From Tenggerimyces flavus (GTDB lineage: Bacteria; Actinomycetota; Actinomycetes; Propionibacteriales; Actinopolymorphaceae): a DNA stretch of 64,000 nucleotides. This document shows, one piece after another, positions 17,390 through 25,327 of this stretch. The stretch spans positions 7,851,420 through 7,915,419 of the forward strand of contig NZ_JAFBCM010000001.1 in assembly GCF_016907715.1 (NCBI RefSeq), in the 5' to 3' direction. A program made the position numbers and the translations under genes. The notes beneath the pieces are model-generated. The model was not told the origin of the DNA, made no database searches, and saw only the letters and a list, made by a program, of their open reading frames with translations. Position 1 is the first letter of the stretch; each line of letters opens with the position of its first letter.

Positions 17390-18190
17390 TCAGGCCCAGG
17401 TGGAGTGGCCGTTGTCGACCAGCCACTGGCCACCGGTAGCGGCGTCGTCGAACGGGTCGCCGGCGGACTCGTCGAGCTCGACGATGTGGTACTCGACCAT
17501 GGTGGCGCTGATGATCGCGCCGACGTTGTCGACGACGCCCTGGCCGACGGTGGTCTGCAGCTCCCCGCGCTTCGCCGGGCCGTCCTTGACGTGCAGCAGG
17601 ACGATCTTGTTGGCGTAGAGGGCAGCGACGTCGGCAGGCTTCTGCCCGGCGGTCGCAGTCCAGTAGATGTCGAGCTCGATGAACACGTCGTCGCTCAGGT
17701 TGCGGACGAACTGGTCGTACGCCGGCGTGCCGTCCTCGACGGGCTGCCACTCGAAGTCGTGGTTGTGGTAGCCGATCTTGATCCCGCGGCCCTTCGCCTT
17801 CTCGGCGGCGTTGTTGATCGCCTCGGCGATGCGGTTCACGCCGTCGCGGGTGCTGAGCACGTCGTGCGCGAAGCCCTTGACCGCGCCAGGCACGGGGGCG
17901 ATCAGGCGGTTGGTGCCGAGAATCTCGAGCTCGTCGTAGATCTCCTCGGCGCTGTCGTCGCTCGCGACCGTTCCGTGCGTGGAGACGATGGTGAGGCCGT
18001 TGTCGTCCAGCTGAGCGCGGAACTCCTGCGCGTCCTTGATCCTGTCCGCCTTGTCGCGGCTGAGGTCGCCGATGCCGTACGCCTCGACGGCCCGGAAGCC
18101 CTTCGCGGCCACCTTGGCCAGCGCGGCGGCGCGGTCCTCGGCGAACGCTTCGCGGACGGTGTAGAGCTGGATCGCGAGGGGTGTTGCCAT
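17390..18190 (-). CDS. Sugar phosphate isomerase/epimerase (xylose isomerase-like TIM barrel)
   Basis: Protein of 266 residues with the AP-endonuclease-2/xylose isomerase-like fold. It begins LAIQLYTVREAF and has GYHNHDFEW, ELDIYWTATAG and LLHVKDG, which carry the divalent metal-binding Glu, Asp and His residues typical of the family. It would interconvert a sugar or keto-sugar. It is the first gene of the sugar operon, with FAH, SDR and GH36 following. No transporter or regulator is linked on this strand, so the inducer is not evident. The start at 18190 has AAGGGGATGACTC upstream. Confidence 0.82.
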   Translation of the reverse strand: MATPLAIQLYTVREAFAEDRAAALAKVAAKGFRAVEAYGIGDLSRDKADRIKDAQEFRAQLDDNGLTIVSTHGTVASDDSAEEIYDELEILGTNRLIAPVPGAVKGFAHDVLSTRDGVNRIAEAINNAAEKAKGRGIKIGYHNHDFEWQPVEDGTPAYDQFVRNLSDDVFIELDIYWTATAGQKPADVAALYANKIVLLHVKDGPAKRGELQTTVGQGVVDNVGAIISATMVEYHIVELDESAGDPFDDAATGGQWLVDNGHSTWA

Positions 18191-18367
18191 GAGTCATCCC
18201 CTTGAATGTCGTCTGATGTCTTGTGGGTTCTCTTGCATCCTGCCGGACGAGGGGGGTGCCGCACGAGTCGTCTTGGGAACTGAGACGGCCGTCCACGGAC
18301 GCCTCCCCACTTAATCGTTAAGCACGGCCCAGCGAGGAACCGACTCCGCCGAAGTCGCGCGCCCCTC

Positions 18368-18454
18368 GTGATCATGTCCGTGATCATGTCCGTGATCATG
18401 AAGGCGTAGCCGCCATATACGCCAGTTTGCCTTCATGATCACGTTCATGATCAC
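18368..18454. repeat. Repeat family C, three-unit copy
   Basis: Left arm has three GTGATCATG units (the first two followed by TCC, the third by AAGGCG). Right arm reads CCTTCATGATCACGTTCATG then ATCAC. The core contains GCCGCCATATACGCCAG, similar to the core at 7740. It lies downstream of the HTH_67 gene end and upstream of the sugar operon, both on the minus strand, so it could end the transcript entering from the operon side or be part of its leader region. Confidence 0.7.
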
Positions 18455-18463
18455 GCCGCGGGG

Positions 18464-19288
18464 CTAGTGGGGGTTGGCGGCTTCGAGGGTCTTGGTGATC
18501 GGTTCGAGGTCGGTGAGGAGCTGGTCGAGCTCGTTTTCGTCCAGGCTTTCGTGGGTGGCCGCGGCGAGGTCGTCGGTGATGGCCTCGATCTGCTCCTTCG
18601 TCGCACGGCCCACCTCGCTGAGCCAGCCGGAGGCGTCGATCAGGCCGCGGGTGCGGAGGCCGTCGATGACGGCGGCCAGTTGGGCCTTCGGGAGGTGGTG
18701 GACGCGGCCGAACTTCTCCGCCGGCATGCCCACGGACAGCGCGGCCAGGACGTGGGCCTCGGTGCCGCCGATGCCCGCGGTGACCAGGGCGGCGATGTGG
18801 CCGTCGCCGCGGTGCTCGCGCAGCAGGGTCGCTGCGTGCCAGAGCTTCGCCACCGGCTCGGACGGCACGGGGAGCGTCCGCAGCGCGGCGTAGAGGATCC
18901 GCCCCTCCGTCGGCGCGCTGGTCGCCGCCTGGAGAGCCAGCTCGGCGGCCCGGGCCAAGCCGGCGCTGTCAGCCAGAGCAGGCCCGAGACGGCTCCGCAG
19001 AGCCATGGCGCTGCCCCGTTCCCGAGCGGTCAGCGCCGCCTCGGGCGTGGCCGTCTCCCACACCCGCGGAACGTGGCGCGCCACCTCGCCGTCGGCGAAG
19101 TTGTAGAAGACCGCGTGCACCACCTCCGCCGAGACCCGACCCAGTGGAGCGGCCCGGCCGGCGAAGTAGCCGTCCCAGTAGTTCCGGTGCCCCAGCGCCA
19201 TCAACTCGGCGGTCGGCTCATCGGCGAGGTACGTGACCTCGTGGATCGGGTCCACAAGCCGCTTCAGACGACGGGCGATCGACTCCAT
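18464..19288 (-). CDS. SCO6745-like HTH_67 family protein
   Basis: Protein of 274 residues resembling the actinobacterial SCO6745 family, which has winged-helix-like segments (HTH_67) and no known ligand. It opens with a conserved N-terminal part, LVDPIHEVTYLADEPTAELM and RNYWDGYFAGRAAPLG. A helical C-terminal half contains the wHTH-like stretch LPKAQLAAVIDGLRTRGLID and an acidic tail. No enzyme motif is seen. The strong site AGGAGGAACTCCC precedes the ATG at 19288. DNA binding is only inferred. Monocistronic as far as can be judged. Confidence 0.7.
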   Translation of the reverse strand: MESIARRLKRLVDPIHEVTYLADEPTAELMALGHRNYWDGYFAGRAAPLGRVSAEVVHAVFYNFADGEVARHVPRVWETATPEAALTARERGSAMALRSRLGPALADSAGLARAAELALQAATSAPTEGRILYAALRTLPVPSEPVAKLWHAATLLREHRGDGHIAALVTAGIGGTEAHVLAALSVGMPAEKFGRVHHLPKAQLAAVIDGLRTRGLIDASGWLSEVGRATKEQIEAITDDLAAATHESLDENELDQLLTDLEPITKTLEAANPH

Positions 19289-19380
19289 GGGAGTTCCTCC
19301 TAGCTCGGGCGGTCTTCACCCCAGCTACGAACACCCGAGCCCCGATCCGACACCCAACCGACGGATTTCTCCCCACAGGC

Positions 19381-20913
19381 CTAGACCGGCGGGACGCCGT
19401 GCCGTTTCTCCGGGCCGCGACGGTCCTTCGTCGACGCCGCCGCCAGGCGCGCGATCAGTTCTCCACGCAGCTCGCCCGGCTCGACCACCGCGTCGATCAC
19501 GAGGTCGGCGGCGAGGCGGAGGATGTCGATGTCGTCCTCGTACTCCTCGCGCAGCCGCGTAACGTACTCCTCGCGCTCAGCCGGGTCCGAGATCTCCGCG
19601 ATCTTGTTGTAGTACACGGCATTCACCGCCGCTTCAGGCCCCATCACCGCGATCTTCGCCGTCGGCAACGCCAGCGTCGCGTCCGGTGAGAAGCCCGGCC
19701 CCGACATCGCGTAGAGCCCCGCGCCGTACGCCTTCCGCACCACCACCGAGACGGTCGGAACGGTCGCCTCCGACACCGCGGTGATCAGCTTCGCGCCGTG
19801 CCGGATGATGCCCTGCCGCTCCACCTCGGACCCGATCATGAAGCCCGGAACGTCGGCCAGATAGACCAGCGGAACGTTGAACGCGTCGCACAGCCAGATG
19901 AACCGAGCCGCCTTGTCCGCCGAGTCGACGAACAGCACGCCGCCCTTCACCGCCGGGTTGTTGGCCACCACCCCCACCACCTGGCCGGCGAGACACCCGA
20001 AGCCCACGATGATCTCCGGCGCGAACAGCGGCTTGAGCTCGAAGAACGTGTCCTCGTCCAGCAGCGCGTCGAGCACGGTGTACATGTCGTACCCGACGTT
20101 CTCCGCCTCCGGCACCAGGTCGGCGGTGAACTCCCGCGCCGGCGGGCGCGCGTCGTACGACGGTGGCAGCGTGCGCCACGCCCCAGGAACGTAGGAGAAG
20201 AACGCCTTCGCGGACTCGATCGCCTCGGCGTCGTCGGACGCGAGGTTGTCGCCGCAGCCCGAGACGGACGCGTGCATCCGAGCGCCGCCCATCTCCTCCA
20301 GCGTGACCTTCTCCCCCACGACCATCTCGGCCATGCGGGGCGAGCCGAGGTACATCGAGGCGTTGCCCTCGACCATGATCACGATGTCGCAGAACGACGG
20401 GATGTACGCGCCGCCGGCGGCGGACGGCCCGAACAGGCAGCAGATCTGCGGCACCTTGCCGGACAGCGCGACCTGGTTGGCGAAGATCCGCCCCGCGCCG
20501 CGGCGGCCTGGGAACAGGTCGACCTGGTCGGTGATCCGGGCGCCGGCGGAGTCGATGAACCAGAAGATCGGCAGCTCGTCCCGGAGCGCGATCTCGGTGA
20601 TGCGCACGATCTTCTCCACCGTGCGCGCGCCCCACGATCCGGCCTTCACGGTTGGGTCGTTCGCGACGACGAGCGCCGGGCGGCCGTCGACGAGCAGCCG
20701 CCCGGTCACGACGCCGTCGGCGGGCAGGCCCTCGGCCGAGGCGTTGGCGAGCTGGCCGTCCTCGACGAACGTGCCGGGGTCGGCGAGCAGCGCGATGCGG
20801 TCGCGGACGTACAGCTTGTTCTGGCTGGCGAGCTTCGCGGCTCCCTTGTCGCCCGGGCGCAGCGTCGCCTCGCGAGCGACGGCCACCTCTTTGGCGTGAT
20901 CCCTGCGAGCCAC
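19381..20913 (-). CDS. Acyl-CoA carboxylase carboxyltransferase (methylcrotonyl-CoA carboxylase beta-like)
   Basis: Beta subunit of 510 residues, a different branch from the PccB at the left edge. Landmarks are FIDSAGARITDQVDLFPGRR, SAAGGAYIPSFCDI, YLGSPRMAE and, in the C-terminal half, RKAYGAGLYAMSGPGF in place of the PccB pocket AYDVM. The GTG start at 20913 lies 10 bp after the acyl-CoA dehydrogenase stop, so the two genes are an operon. With a LiuR-like regulator and operator upstream, methylcrotonyl-CoA (leucine degradation) is a sensible substrate guess. It needs a biotinylated alpha subunit; the only one in this window is at 25734. Confidence 0.85.
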   Translation of the reverse strand: MARRDHAKEVAVAREATLRPGDKGAAKLASQNKLYVRDRIALLADPGTFVEDGQLANASAEGLPADGVVTGRLLVDGRPALVVANDPTVKAGSWGARTVEKIVRITEIALRDELPIFWFIDSAGARITDQVDLFPGRRGAGRIFANQVALSGKVPQICCLFGPSAAGGAYIPSFCDIVIMVEGNASMYLGSPRMAEMVVGEKVTLEEMGGARMHASVSGCGDNLASDDAEAIESAKAFFSYVPGAWRTLPPSYDARPPAREFTADLVPEAENVGYDMYTVLDALLDEDTFFELKPLFAPEIIVGFGCLAGQVVGVVANNPAVKGGVLFVDSADKAARFIWLCDAFNVPLVYLADVPGFMIGSEVERQGIIRHGAKLITAVSEATVPTVSVVVRKAYGAGLYAMSGPGFSPDATLALPTAKIAVMGPEAAVNAVYYNKIAEISDPAEREEYVTRLREEYEDDIDILRLAADLVIDAVVEPGELRGELIARLAAASTKDRRGPEKRHGVPPV

Positions 20914-20923
20914 GTTCCGGACC

Positions 20924-22075
20924 CTACTCGACGTCGAGGCCCAGACCGCGCGCGATCACCAGCCGTTGGATCTCGCTCGTTCCCTCGCCGATCTCGAGGA
21001 TCTTGGCGTCGCGGTAGAAGCGGGCGACCGGGTACTCCTCCATGAAGCCGTAGCCGCCGAAGATCTGCGTGGCCTCGCGGGTCGCGGTGACCGCGGCCTC
21101 GGTGGACACGAGCTTCGCGATCGCGGCGGCGCGCTTGACCTCGGCCTTGGGACGGCCGGCGTCGCGGAGGGCCGCGGCCTTGTAGACGAGCAGCCTGGAC
21201 GTCTCCACCGCGGCCTGCAGGTCGGCGAGCTTGAACGCGACGGCCTGCTTGGTGCCGATCGTCTTGCCGAACGCCTTGCGCTCCTTGGCGTACGCGAGCG
21301 CGTGGTCGAGGCAGGCCTGGATGAGCCCGGTCGCGAGCGCGCCGATCGCGATGCGGCCGTCGTCGAGCGTGGCGAGGAACTGCGCGTATCCCTTGCCCCG
21401 CTCGCCGAGCAGGTTGGCCTCGGGGACGCGGCAGTTCTGGAACGTGAGCGGGTGGGTGTCGGAGGCGTGCCAGCCGAGCTTGTTGTAGCTGGGCTCGACG
21501 ATGAAGCCGTCGGTGCCGGACGGGACGATGATCGAGGAGATCTCGTTCTCGCCGGTCCTCGCGGTGACCGTGACGAGGGCGGTGATGTCGGTGCCGGAGT
21601 TCGTGATGAACTGCTTGGAGCCGTCGATGACCCACTCGCCGTTCTCCAACCTGGCCTTGGTCTTCGTGGCGCCGGCGTCGGAACCGGACTCGGCCTCGGT
21701 GAGTCCGAACGCGGCGAGCGTGCGGCCAGCGGTGAGGTCGGGGAGCCAGCGCTGCTTCTGTTCCTCGGTGCCGTACGCGAGGATCGGGGTGATGCCGAGC
21801 CCCACCGCGCCCTCGAGGGTGATGCCGAGCGACTGGTCGACGCGTCCGATCTCCTCGATCGCGATGCACAGGCTGGTGAAGTCGCCGCCGCTGCCGCCGT
21901 ACTCCTCGGGAACGGGGAGCCCGAACAGGCCGAGCTTGCCCATCTTGTCGACCGCGTCGAGCGGGAACTCGTGCCGTTCGTCCCAGGCGGCGGTGTGCGG
22001 CGCGAGCTCGGTGTCGGCGAACTCGCGGACGACCTTGCGGAACGCTTCGTGCTCTTCGTCGAGTTCGAACGGCAT
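20924..22075 (-). CDS. Acyl-CoA dehydrogenase
   Basis: FAD-dependent acyl-CoA dehydrogenase of 383 residues. Landmarks are FGLTEAESGSDAGAT, WVIDGSKQFITNSGTD, YAKERKAFGKTIGTKQAVAF, QIFGGYGFMEEYPVAR and the C-terminal EIGEGTSEIQRLVIARGL. The Glu in GEGTSEIQ (about residue 364) is the usual catalytic base of short/medium-chain enzymes; isovaleryl-CoA dehydrogenases carry the base on another helix, so a strict leucine role is not proved. The ATG at 22075 gives MPFELDEEHEAFRK. It is divergent from merR across a 72-bp gap with a palindromic operator. Confidence 0.9.
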   Translation of the reverse strand: MPFELDEEHEAFRKVVREFADTELAPHTAAWDERHEFPLDAVDKMGKLGLFGLPVPEEYGGSGGDFTSLCIAIEEIGRVDQSLGITLEGAVGLGITPILAYGTEEQKQRWLPDLTAGRTLAAFGLTEAESGSDAGATKTKARLENGEWVIDGSKQFITNSGTDITALVTVTARTGENEISSIIVPSGTDGFIVEPSYNKLGWHASDTHPLTFQNCRVPEANLLGERGKGYAQFLATLDDGRIAIGALATGLIQACLDHALAYAKERKAFGKTIGTKQAVAFKLADLQAAVETSRLLVYKAAALRDAGRPKAEVKRAAAIAKLVSTEAAVTATREATQIFGGYGFMEEYPVARFYRDAKILEIGEGTSEIQRLVIARGLGLDVE

Positions 22076-22098
22076 GGTGTCACCTCGTTCTGACTTAC

Positions 22099-22116
22099 GC
22101 TTACGTAAACGTAAGC
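22099..22116. promoter_or_regulatory. LiuR-like operator palindrome
   Basis: Perfect palindrome GCTTACGT-AA-ACGTAAGC in the divergent gap between the acyl-CoA dehydrogenase and the MerR gene. It closely resembles the proteobacterial LiuR consensus of the form TTTACGTnnACGTAAA, and MerR-family regulators bind such spaced palindromes. It should control both directions. An extra TTACG precedes it on the left at 22095. Confidence 0.8.
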
Positions 22117-22147
22117 TTAGCTCATCGCTAGCCGCGAAGGGATCCGG

Positions 22148-22543
22148 ATGACTGACGCGCGGACGTGGTCGATCGCCGAGCTGGCCGAGGAGTACGCGGT
22201 GACGCTGCGGACGATCCGGTTCTACGAGGACCGCGGGCTGCTGTCGCCGGAACGCAAGGGCACGCAGCGGGTCTTCCACGCGCGCGACCGGGTGCGGCTG
22301 GGGCTGATCCTGCGGGGCAAGCGGCTCGGCTTCTCGCTGGAGGAGATCGCGCGGATCGTCGGCATGTACGACGCGGAGCCGGGCGAGGTGGGGCAGCTGC
22401 AGTACCTGCTGGAGCAGATCGTGGTGCGCCGCAAGGAGCTGGAGCAACGGCGCCGCGACATCGAGGAGACGCTGGCCGAGCTGGACGCCGTCGAGACCCG
22501 CTGCCGCGACGACCTCTCCCGCCTCACCGGCGACGGCAAATGA
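22148..22543 (+). CDS. MerR family regulator, LiuR-like
   Basis: Regulator of 131 residues. The N-terminal MerR helix-turn-helix and wing run from WSIAELAEEYAVTLRTIRFY through EDRGLLSPERKGTQRVF. An effector helix with RLGFSLEEIARIVGMYD and a C-terminal coiled-coil dimer helix follow. EPGEVGQLQYLLEQI is like LiuR and related MerR proteins of branched-chain acyl-CoA breakdown, which bind a CoA thioester rather than metals; no Cys metal ligands are clustered here. It faces the acyl-CoA dehydrogenase-carboxylase operon over a LiuR-type operator. The last codons and stop (GGC AAA TGA) are part of the repeat D palindrome. Confidence 0.85.
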   Translation: MTDARTWSIAELAEEYAVTLRTIRFYEDRGLLSPERKGTQRVFHARDRVRLGLILRGKRLGFSLEEIARIVGMYDAEPGEVGQLQYLLEQIVVRRKELEQRRRDIEETLAELDAVETRCRDDLSRLTGDGK

Positions 22544-22632
22544 TCATGTTTACATGATCATTTGCCGCTCTACCTGGGGTACACCCCGCGTAGAGCACCC
22601 ACTCGCCAGGTAAAGCGGGCATCGGCGCCCAT
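22535..22632. repeat. Repeat family D, copy 1 (overlaps merR stop)
   Basis: Palindrome GGCAAATGATCATG-TTTA-CATGATCATTTGCC (22535-22566) followed by a 66-base tail. In the tail, CCGCTCTACCTGG can pair either with GTAGAGC nearby (hairpin GCTCTAC...GTAGAGC, with GGGGT/ACCCC inside) or with the distal CCAGGTAAAGCGG (13 bp, one mismatch). An inverted copy is at 56833-56924 and a diverged one at 62802. Lies between converging merR and WYL genes. Confidence 0.8.
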
Positions 22633-22663
22633 CCGCCAGCACCGCCGACATACGCCACGGGTC

Positions 22664-23620
22664 CTAGTCGGAAAGGTCGTTGGCCGCCACGAACGCCTTC
22701 GCCGCCGTGACGGCGTGCTGGCGGAGGCTTTCGGGTTCGACCACGATCACCTCGCCGGCGATGCCCAGGTCGTGCAGAACGGCGTGGGCGTTGTCCTCGT
22801 CGCCGACCTCGAGCACGGCGTCCACCCAGCCGTCGGCGTCGGGTTCGGAGAGCGTGCGCGACCGCACGTACACCCAGTCGGTCCGCTGGACCGCGTCCCC
22901 ACGCAGCCGCAGCCGAACGACGTAGCTCCCCAACGACTGGACGTAGCTGGCGGAAGCCGCCTGCCAGTGGGCGGCGAGGTCGAAGCCTTCGGGACGTTCG
23001 AACGTCTCGTCCAGCACGGCGATGCTGCGGATCCGGTCGACGCGGTACGTCCGCAGGCCGGCCTCGCGGCGACCGACGAGGTACCAGGTCATGTTGTCGC
23101 GGACCAGACCGAGCGGAGCCAGCTCGAGGGTGACGGGCGAGGAGGTGCGGTAGCGAATCGACACGAGCCGATCGGCCCAGATCGCCCGCTGCAGGTCCAA
23201 CAGCGTCGACCGAGGCGGCTCCGGTCCCCAGCTGCCCTGCGTGACGTGGATCCGCTGGCGCGCGTGCTCGACCTGGTCCCGCGCGCTGGGTGCGATGGCG
23301 GCCAGCAGCTTGTGGATCGGCGCCTGGCCAGGATCGTCGATGCCGAGGTCGTCGAGGACTCCGCGCGACTGGGCGACGACCATGGCGAGCGCGTCGCTGG
23401 TGGTGAGCGCGTTGAGGCTGGTGCGGTAGTCGGCGACGAGCGCCCACCCGCCAGCGGTGCCGCGGGTGGCGTACACGGGGATGCCGACGCCGCTGAGGAC
23501 GTCCATGTCACGCTGGATCGTCCGCGGCGAGACCTCCAGCTCCCGTCCCAGCTCCGCCGCCGTGGCACGCCCCTTCGCCTGCAGAACCATGACGATCCGG
23601 AGCAGCCGTTCGGCGCGCAT
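22664..23620 (-). CDS. WYL-domain transcriptional regulator
   Basis: Regulator of 318 residues with an N-terminal DeoR-type winged helix (MRAERLLRIVMVLQAKGRAT then LEVSPRTIQRDMDVL) and a WYL domain with its characteristic segments (VSIRYRTSS, LAPLGLVRDNMTWYLVGRR, YRVDRIRSIAVLDETFERP), plus a WCX-type C-terminus. Such proteins regulate in response to nucleotides or small ligands. It is divergent from the PCD-VOC fusion gene with 46 bp between starts, so that gene is its most likely target along with itself. Confidence 0.85.
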   Translation of the reverse strand: MRAERLLRIVMVLQAKGRATAAELGRELEVSPRTIQRDMDVLSGVGIPVYATRGTAGGWALVADYRTSLNALTTSDALAMVVAQSRGVLDDLGIDDPGQAPIHKLLAAIAPSARDQVEHARQRIHVTQGSWGPEPPRSTLLDLQRAIWADRLVSIRYRTSSPVTLELAPLGLVRDNMTWYLVGRREAGLRTYRVDRIRSIAVLDETFERPEGFDLAAHWQAASASYVQSLGSYVVRLRLRGDAVQRTDWVYVRSRTLSEPDADGWVDAVLEVGDEDNAHAVLHDLGIAGEVIVVEPESLRQHAVTAAKAFVAANDLSD

Positions 23621-23666
23621 CGCAATATGACATCAGGTGTCGTAAAGGCCTGCAACCCTCGGGTCC

Positions 23667-24359
23667 ATGAGCACACCACTGACCGGACAGCGGATCGCCG
23701 ACGCCGGACTCGACGGCTGGGCGTTCCTCCTCCACTACGGCTCGGGCGGACTCGAGACACGGATCCGCACCGAGAACTTCCAAGCCGGCTTGGCGATCGT
23801 GACCGCGATCGGCTCCGCCGCGGCCGAGCTGAACCATCACGCCTCGCTCGACCTCCGCCCGTCGCGAGTCGACGTCCGGCTGAGCAGCCGCGACGCCGGC
23901 GGCGTGACGGAGCTGGACGTACGGCTCGCGCGCCGGGTCACCGAGCTCGCGACGGCTTCGGGCTGCACGTTGGACGCGAACGTGTCCCGCATCGAGCTCG
24001 GGCTGGACACCCCGTCGTACGGGAAGATCGCCTCGTTCTGGACCGCCGTACTGGGCACCGAGCACGTCGTCGGCGACGACTCCTGGGGCGACGTCGGCGA
24101 CCCGAACCACGCGCTGCCGATGATCTACTTCCAACGCGGCTCCGGCGAGCGGCGCTGGCATCCCGACCTCTGGGTCGACCCCGCACAGGTCCAGCCTCGG
24201 ATCGACGCGGCCCTCGCCGCCGGCGGGACGCTGGTCAGCGACCAGGACGCGCCGGCCTGGTGGGTGCTGGCCGACCCGGACGGCAACGCGGTCCGCCTCT
24301 GCACCTGGCAGCCGGGCGAGACGCCGCTGTGCGACTCGCAGTACCGGCCCAACGCCTAG
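23667..24359 (+). CDS. Pterin dehydratase-like / VOC domain fusion protein
   Basis: Protein of 230 residues. The N-terminal about 100 residues match the pterin-4a-carbinolamine dehydratase (PCD/DCoH) fold: ENFQAGLAIVTAIGSAAAEL, NHHASLDLRPSRVDVRL, SSRDAGGVTELDVRLA. The active-site His pair is present, but the third His of PCD (in the LSTH segment) is replaced by Arg (LSSR), so classical dehydratase activity is doubtful. The C-terminal half is a VOC/glyoxalase-like domain (IELGLDTPSYGKIASFWTAV, WWVLADPDGNAVRLCTW). Probably a small-molecule binding or isomerase protein controlled by the divergent WYL regulator. Confidence 0.75.
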   Translation: MSTPLTGQRIADAGLDGWAFLLHYGSGGLETRIRTENFQAGLAIVTAIGSAAAELNHHASLDLRPSRVDVRLSSRDAGGVTELDVRLARRVTELATASGCTLDANVSRIELGLDTPSYGKIASFWTAVLGTEHVVGDDSWGDVGDPNHALPMIYFQRGSGERRWHPDLWVDPAQVQPRIDAALAAGGTLVSDQDAPAWWVLADPDGNAVRLCTWQPGETPLCDSQYRPNA

Positions 24360-24402
24360 AGAACGGTGGACACTCATCGACCAACGGCAGTACGGTCGTC
24401 CG

Positions 24403-25110
24403 ATGAGTGAGATCGCAGTCTCGAATATCAAGACGGTGGGCGAGGCGTTCGGCGCCGTGGCGGGTACGTACGACGCCAGCCGGCGCCGGCTCGTCACCTG
24501 CTTCGACGACTTCTACGCCGCCGCCACGCGCTTCGCCACGCTCGACCTGCCGGCGAACGCGAAGGTGCTCGACCTCGGCGCGGGGACCGGCCTGCTGTCG
24601 CTGCTGATCGCCGGCGTGCGGCCCGATGCGACGTTCACGCTCGTCGACGTCGCCCAGCCGATGCTCGACCAGGCCGACCGCGAGCTGACCGCGCGCGGGA
24701 TCGCGCACCGCACCGTCCTGCGGGACCTGACCGACGAACTGCCGGAAGGCGAGTACGACGCGATCGTGTCCGCGCTCGCGATCCACCACCTCGACGACGC
24801 CGGCAAGCGCGACCTTTACGCCCGCGCGGCGAACGCCCTCGCAGACGGGGGCGTGTTCGTGAACGCCGAGCAGGTCGCCGGCCCGACCCCCAGGCTCGAC
24901 GCGCTCTACGACGAGCTCTGGGAGGCCGACGCCCGCGAGAACGGCAGCGACGACGCCGAAGTAGCCGGCGCCCGCGCACGCATGGCCTTCGACCAAACGG
25001 CGCCGACCGAGGACCAGCTGACATGGCTCAGAGAAGCCGGCCTTGCCGACGTCGCCTGCGTCTACCAGAACCTCCGCTTCGCCGTCCTCACCGGCCGGTA
25101 TCAGCGGTGA
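24403..25110 (+). CDS. Class I SAM-dependent methyltransferase
   Basis: Methyltransferase of 235 residues with a Rossmann-type SAM site: motif I VLDLGAGTGLLSLLIA near residue 50, acidic TLVDVAQPMLDQA ending strand 2, and YDAIVSALAIHHLDD as the motif IV region. The Tyr/His-rich loop and C-terminal AFDQTAPTEDQLTWLREAGL are typical of small-molecule methyltransferases of the UbiE/trans-aconitate type. Substrate unknown. It is 43 bp after the PCD-VOC gene and 13 bp before the antitoxin gene, so it may be in the same transcript. Confidence 0.8.
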   Translation: MSEIAVSNIKTVGEAFGAVAGTYDASRRRLVTCFDDFYAAATRFATLDLPANAKVLDLGAGTGLLSLLIAGVRPDATFTLVDVAQPMLDQADRELTARGIAHRTVLRDLTDELPEGEYDAIVSALAIHHLDDAGKRDLYARAANALADGGVFVNAEQVAGPTPRLDALYDELWEADARENGSDDAEVAGARARMAFDQTAPTEDQLTWLREAGLADVACVYQNLRFAVLTGRYQR

Positions 25111-25123
25111 TACCATCGAGGGC

Positions 25124-25327
25124 ATGGCGATGACACTGCGACTGACGGACGACGAGGCCGAGGCGCTGAAGCGCCGCGCCGAGCTGGAGCGACGGTCGAT
25201 GCAGGACGTGGCCCGGCAGGCCGTCCGCGAGTACGTCGAGAGCCACAGTCGGGCCGAGCTGCTCGACCAGGTGCTCGACGACGAGCTGCCGAGATACGCC
25301 GAGGCGCTGGAGAAGCTCGGCCGGTGA
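25124..25327 (+). CDS. Ribbon-helix-helix antitoxin
   Basis: Small protein of 67 residues starting MAMTLRLTDDEAEALKRRAE, with the ribbon-helix-helix pattern (beta strand MTLRLTDDE, helix A, then SMQDVARQAVREYVESHS as helix B). The C-terminal tail AELLDQVLDDELPRYAEALE would wrap the toxin. The stop overlaps the Doc-type toxin GTG by 4 bp, the normal antitoxin-first arrangement. ATG 25124 is chosen; ATG 25130 two codons later is also possible. It would neutralise the toxin and repress its own promoter, probably near 25085-25120. Confidence 0.85.
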   Translation: MAMTLRLTDDEAEALKRRAELERRSMQDVARQAVREYVESHSRAELLDQVLDDELPRYAEALEKLGR

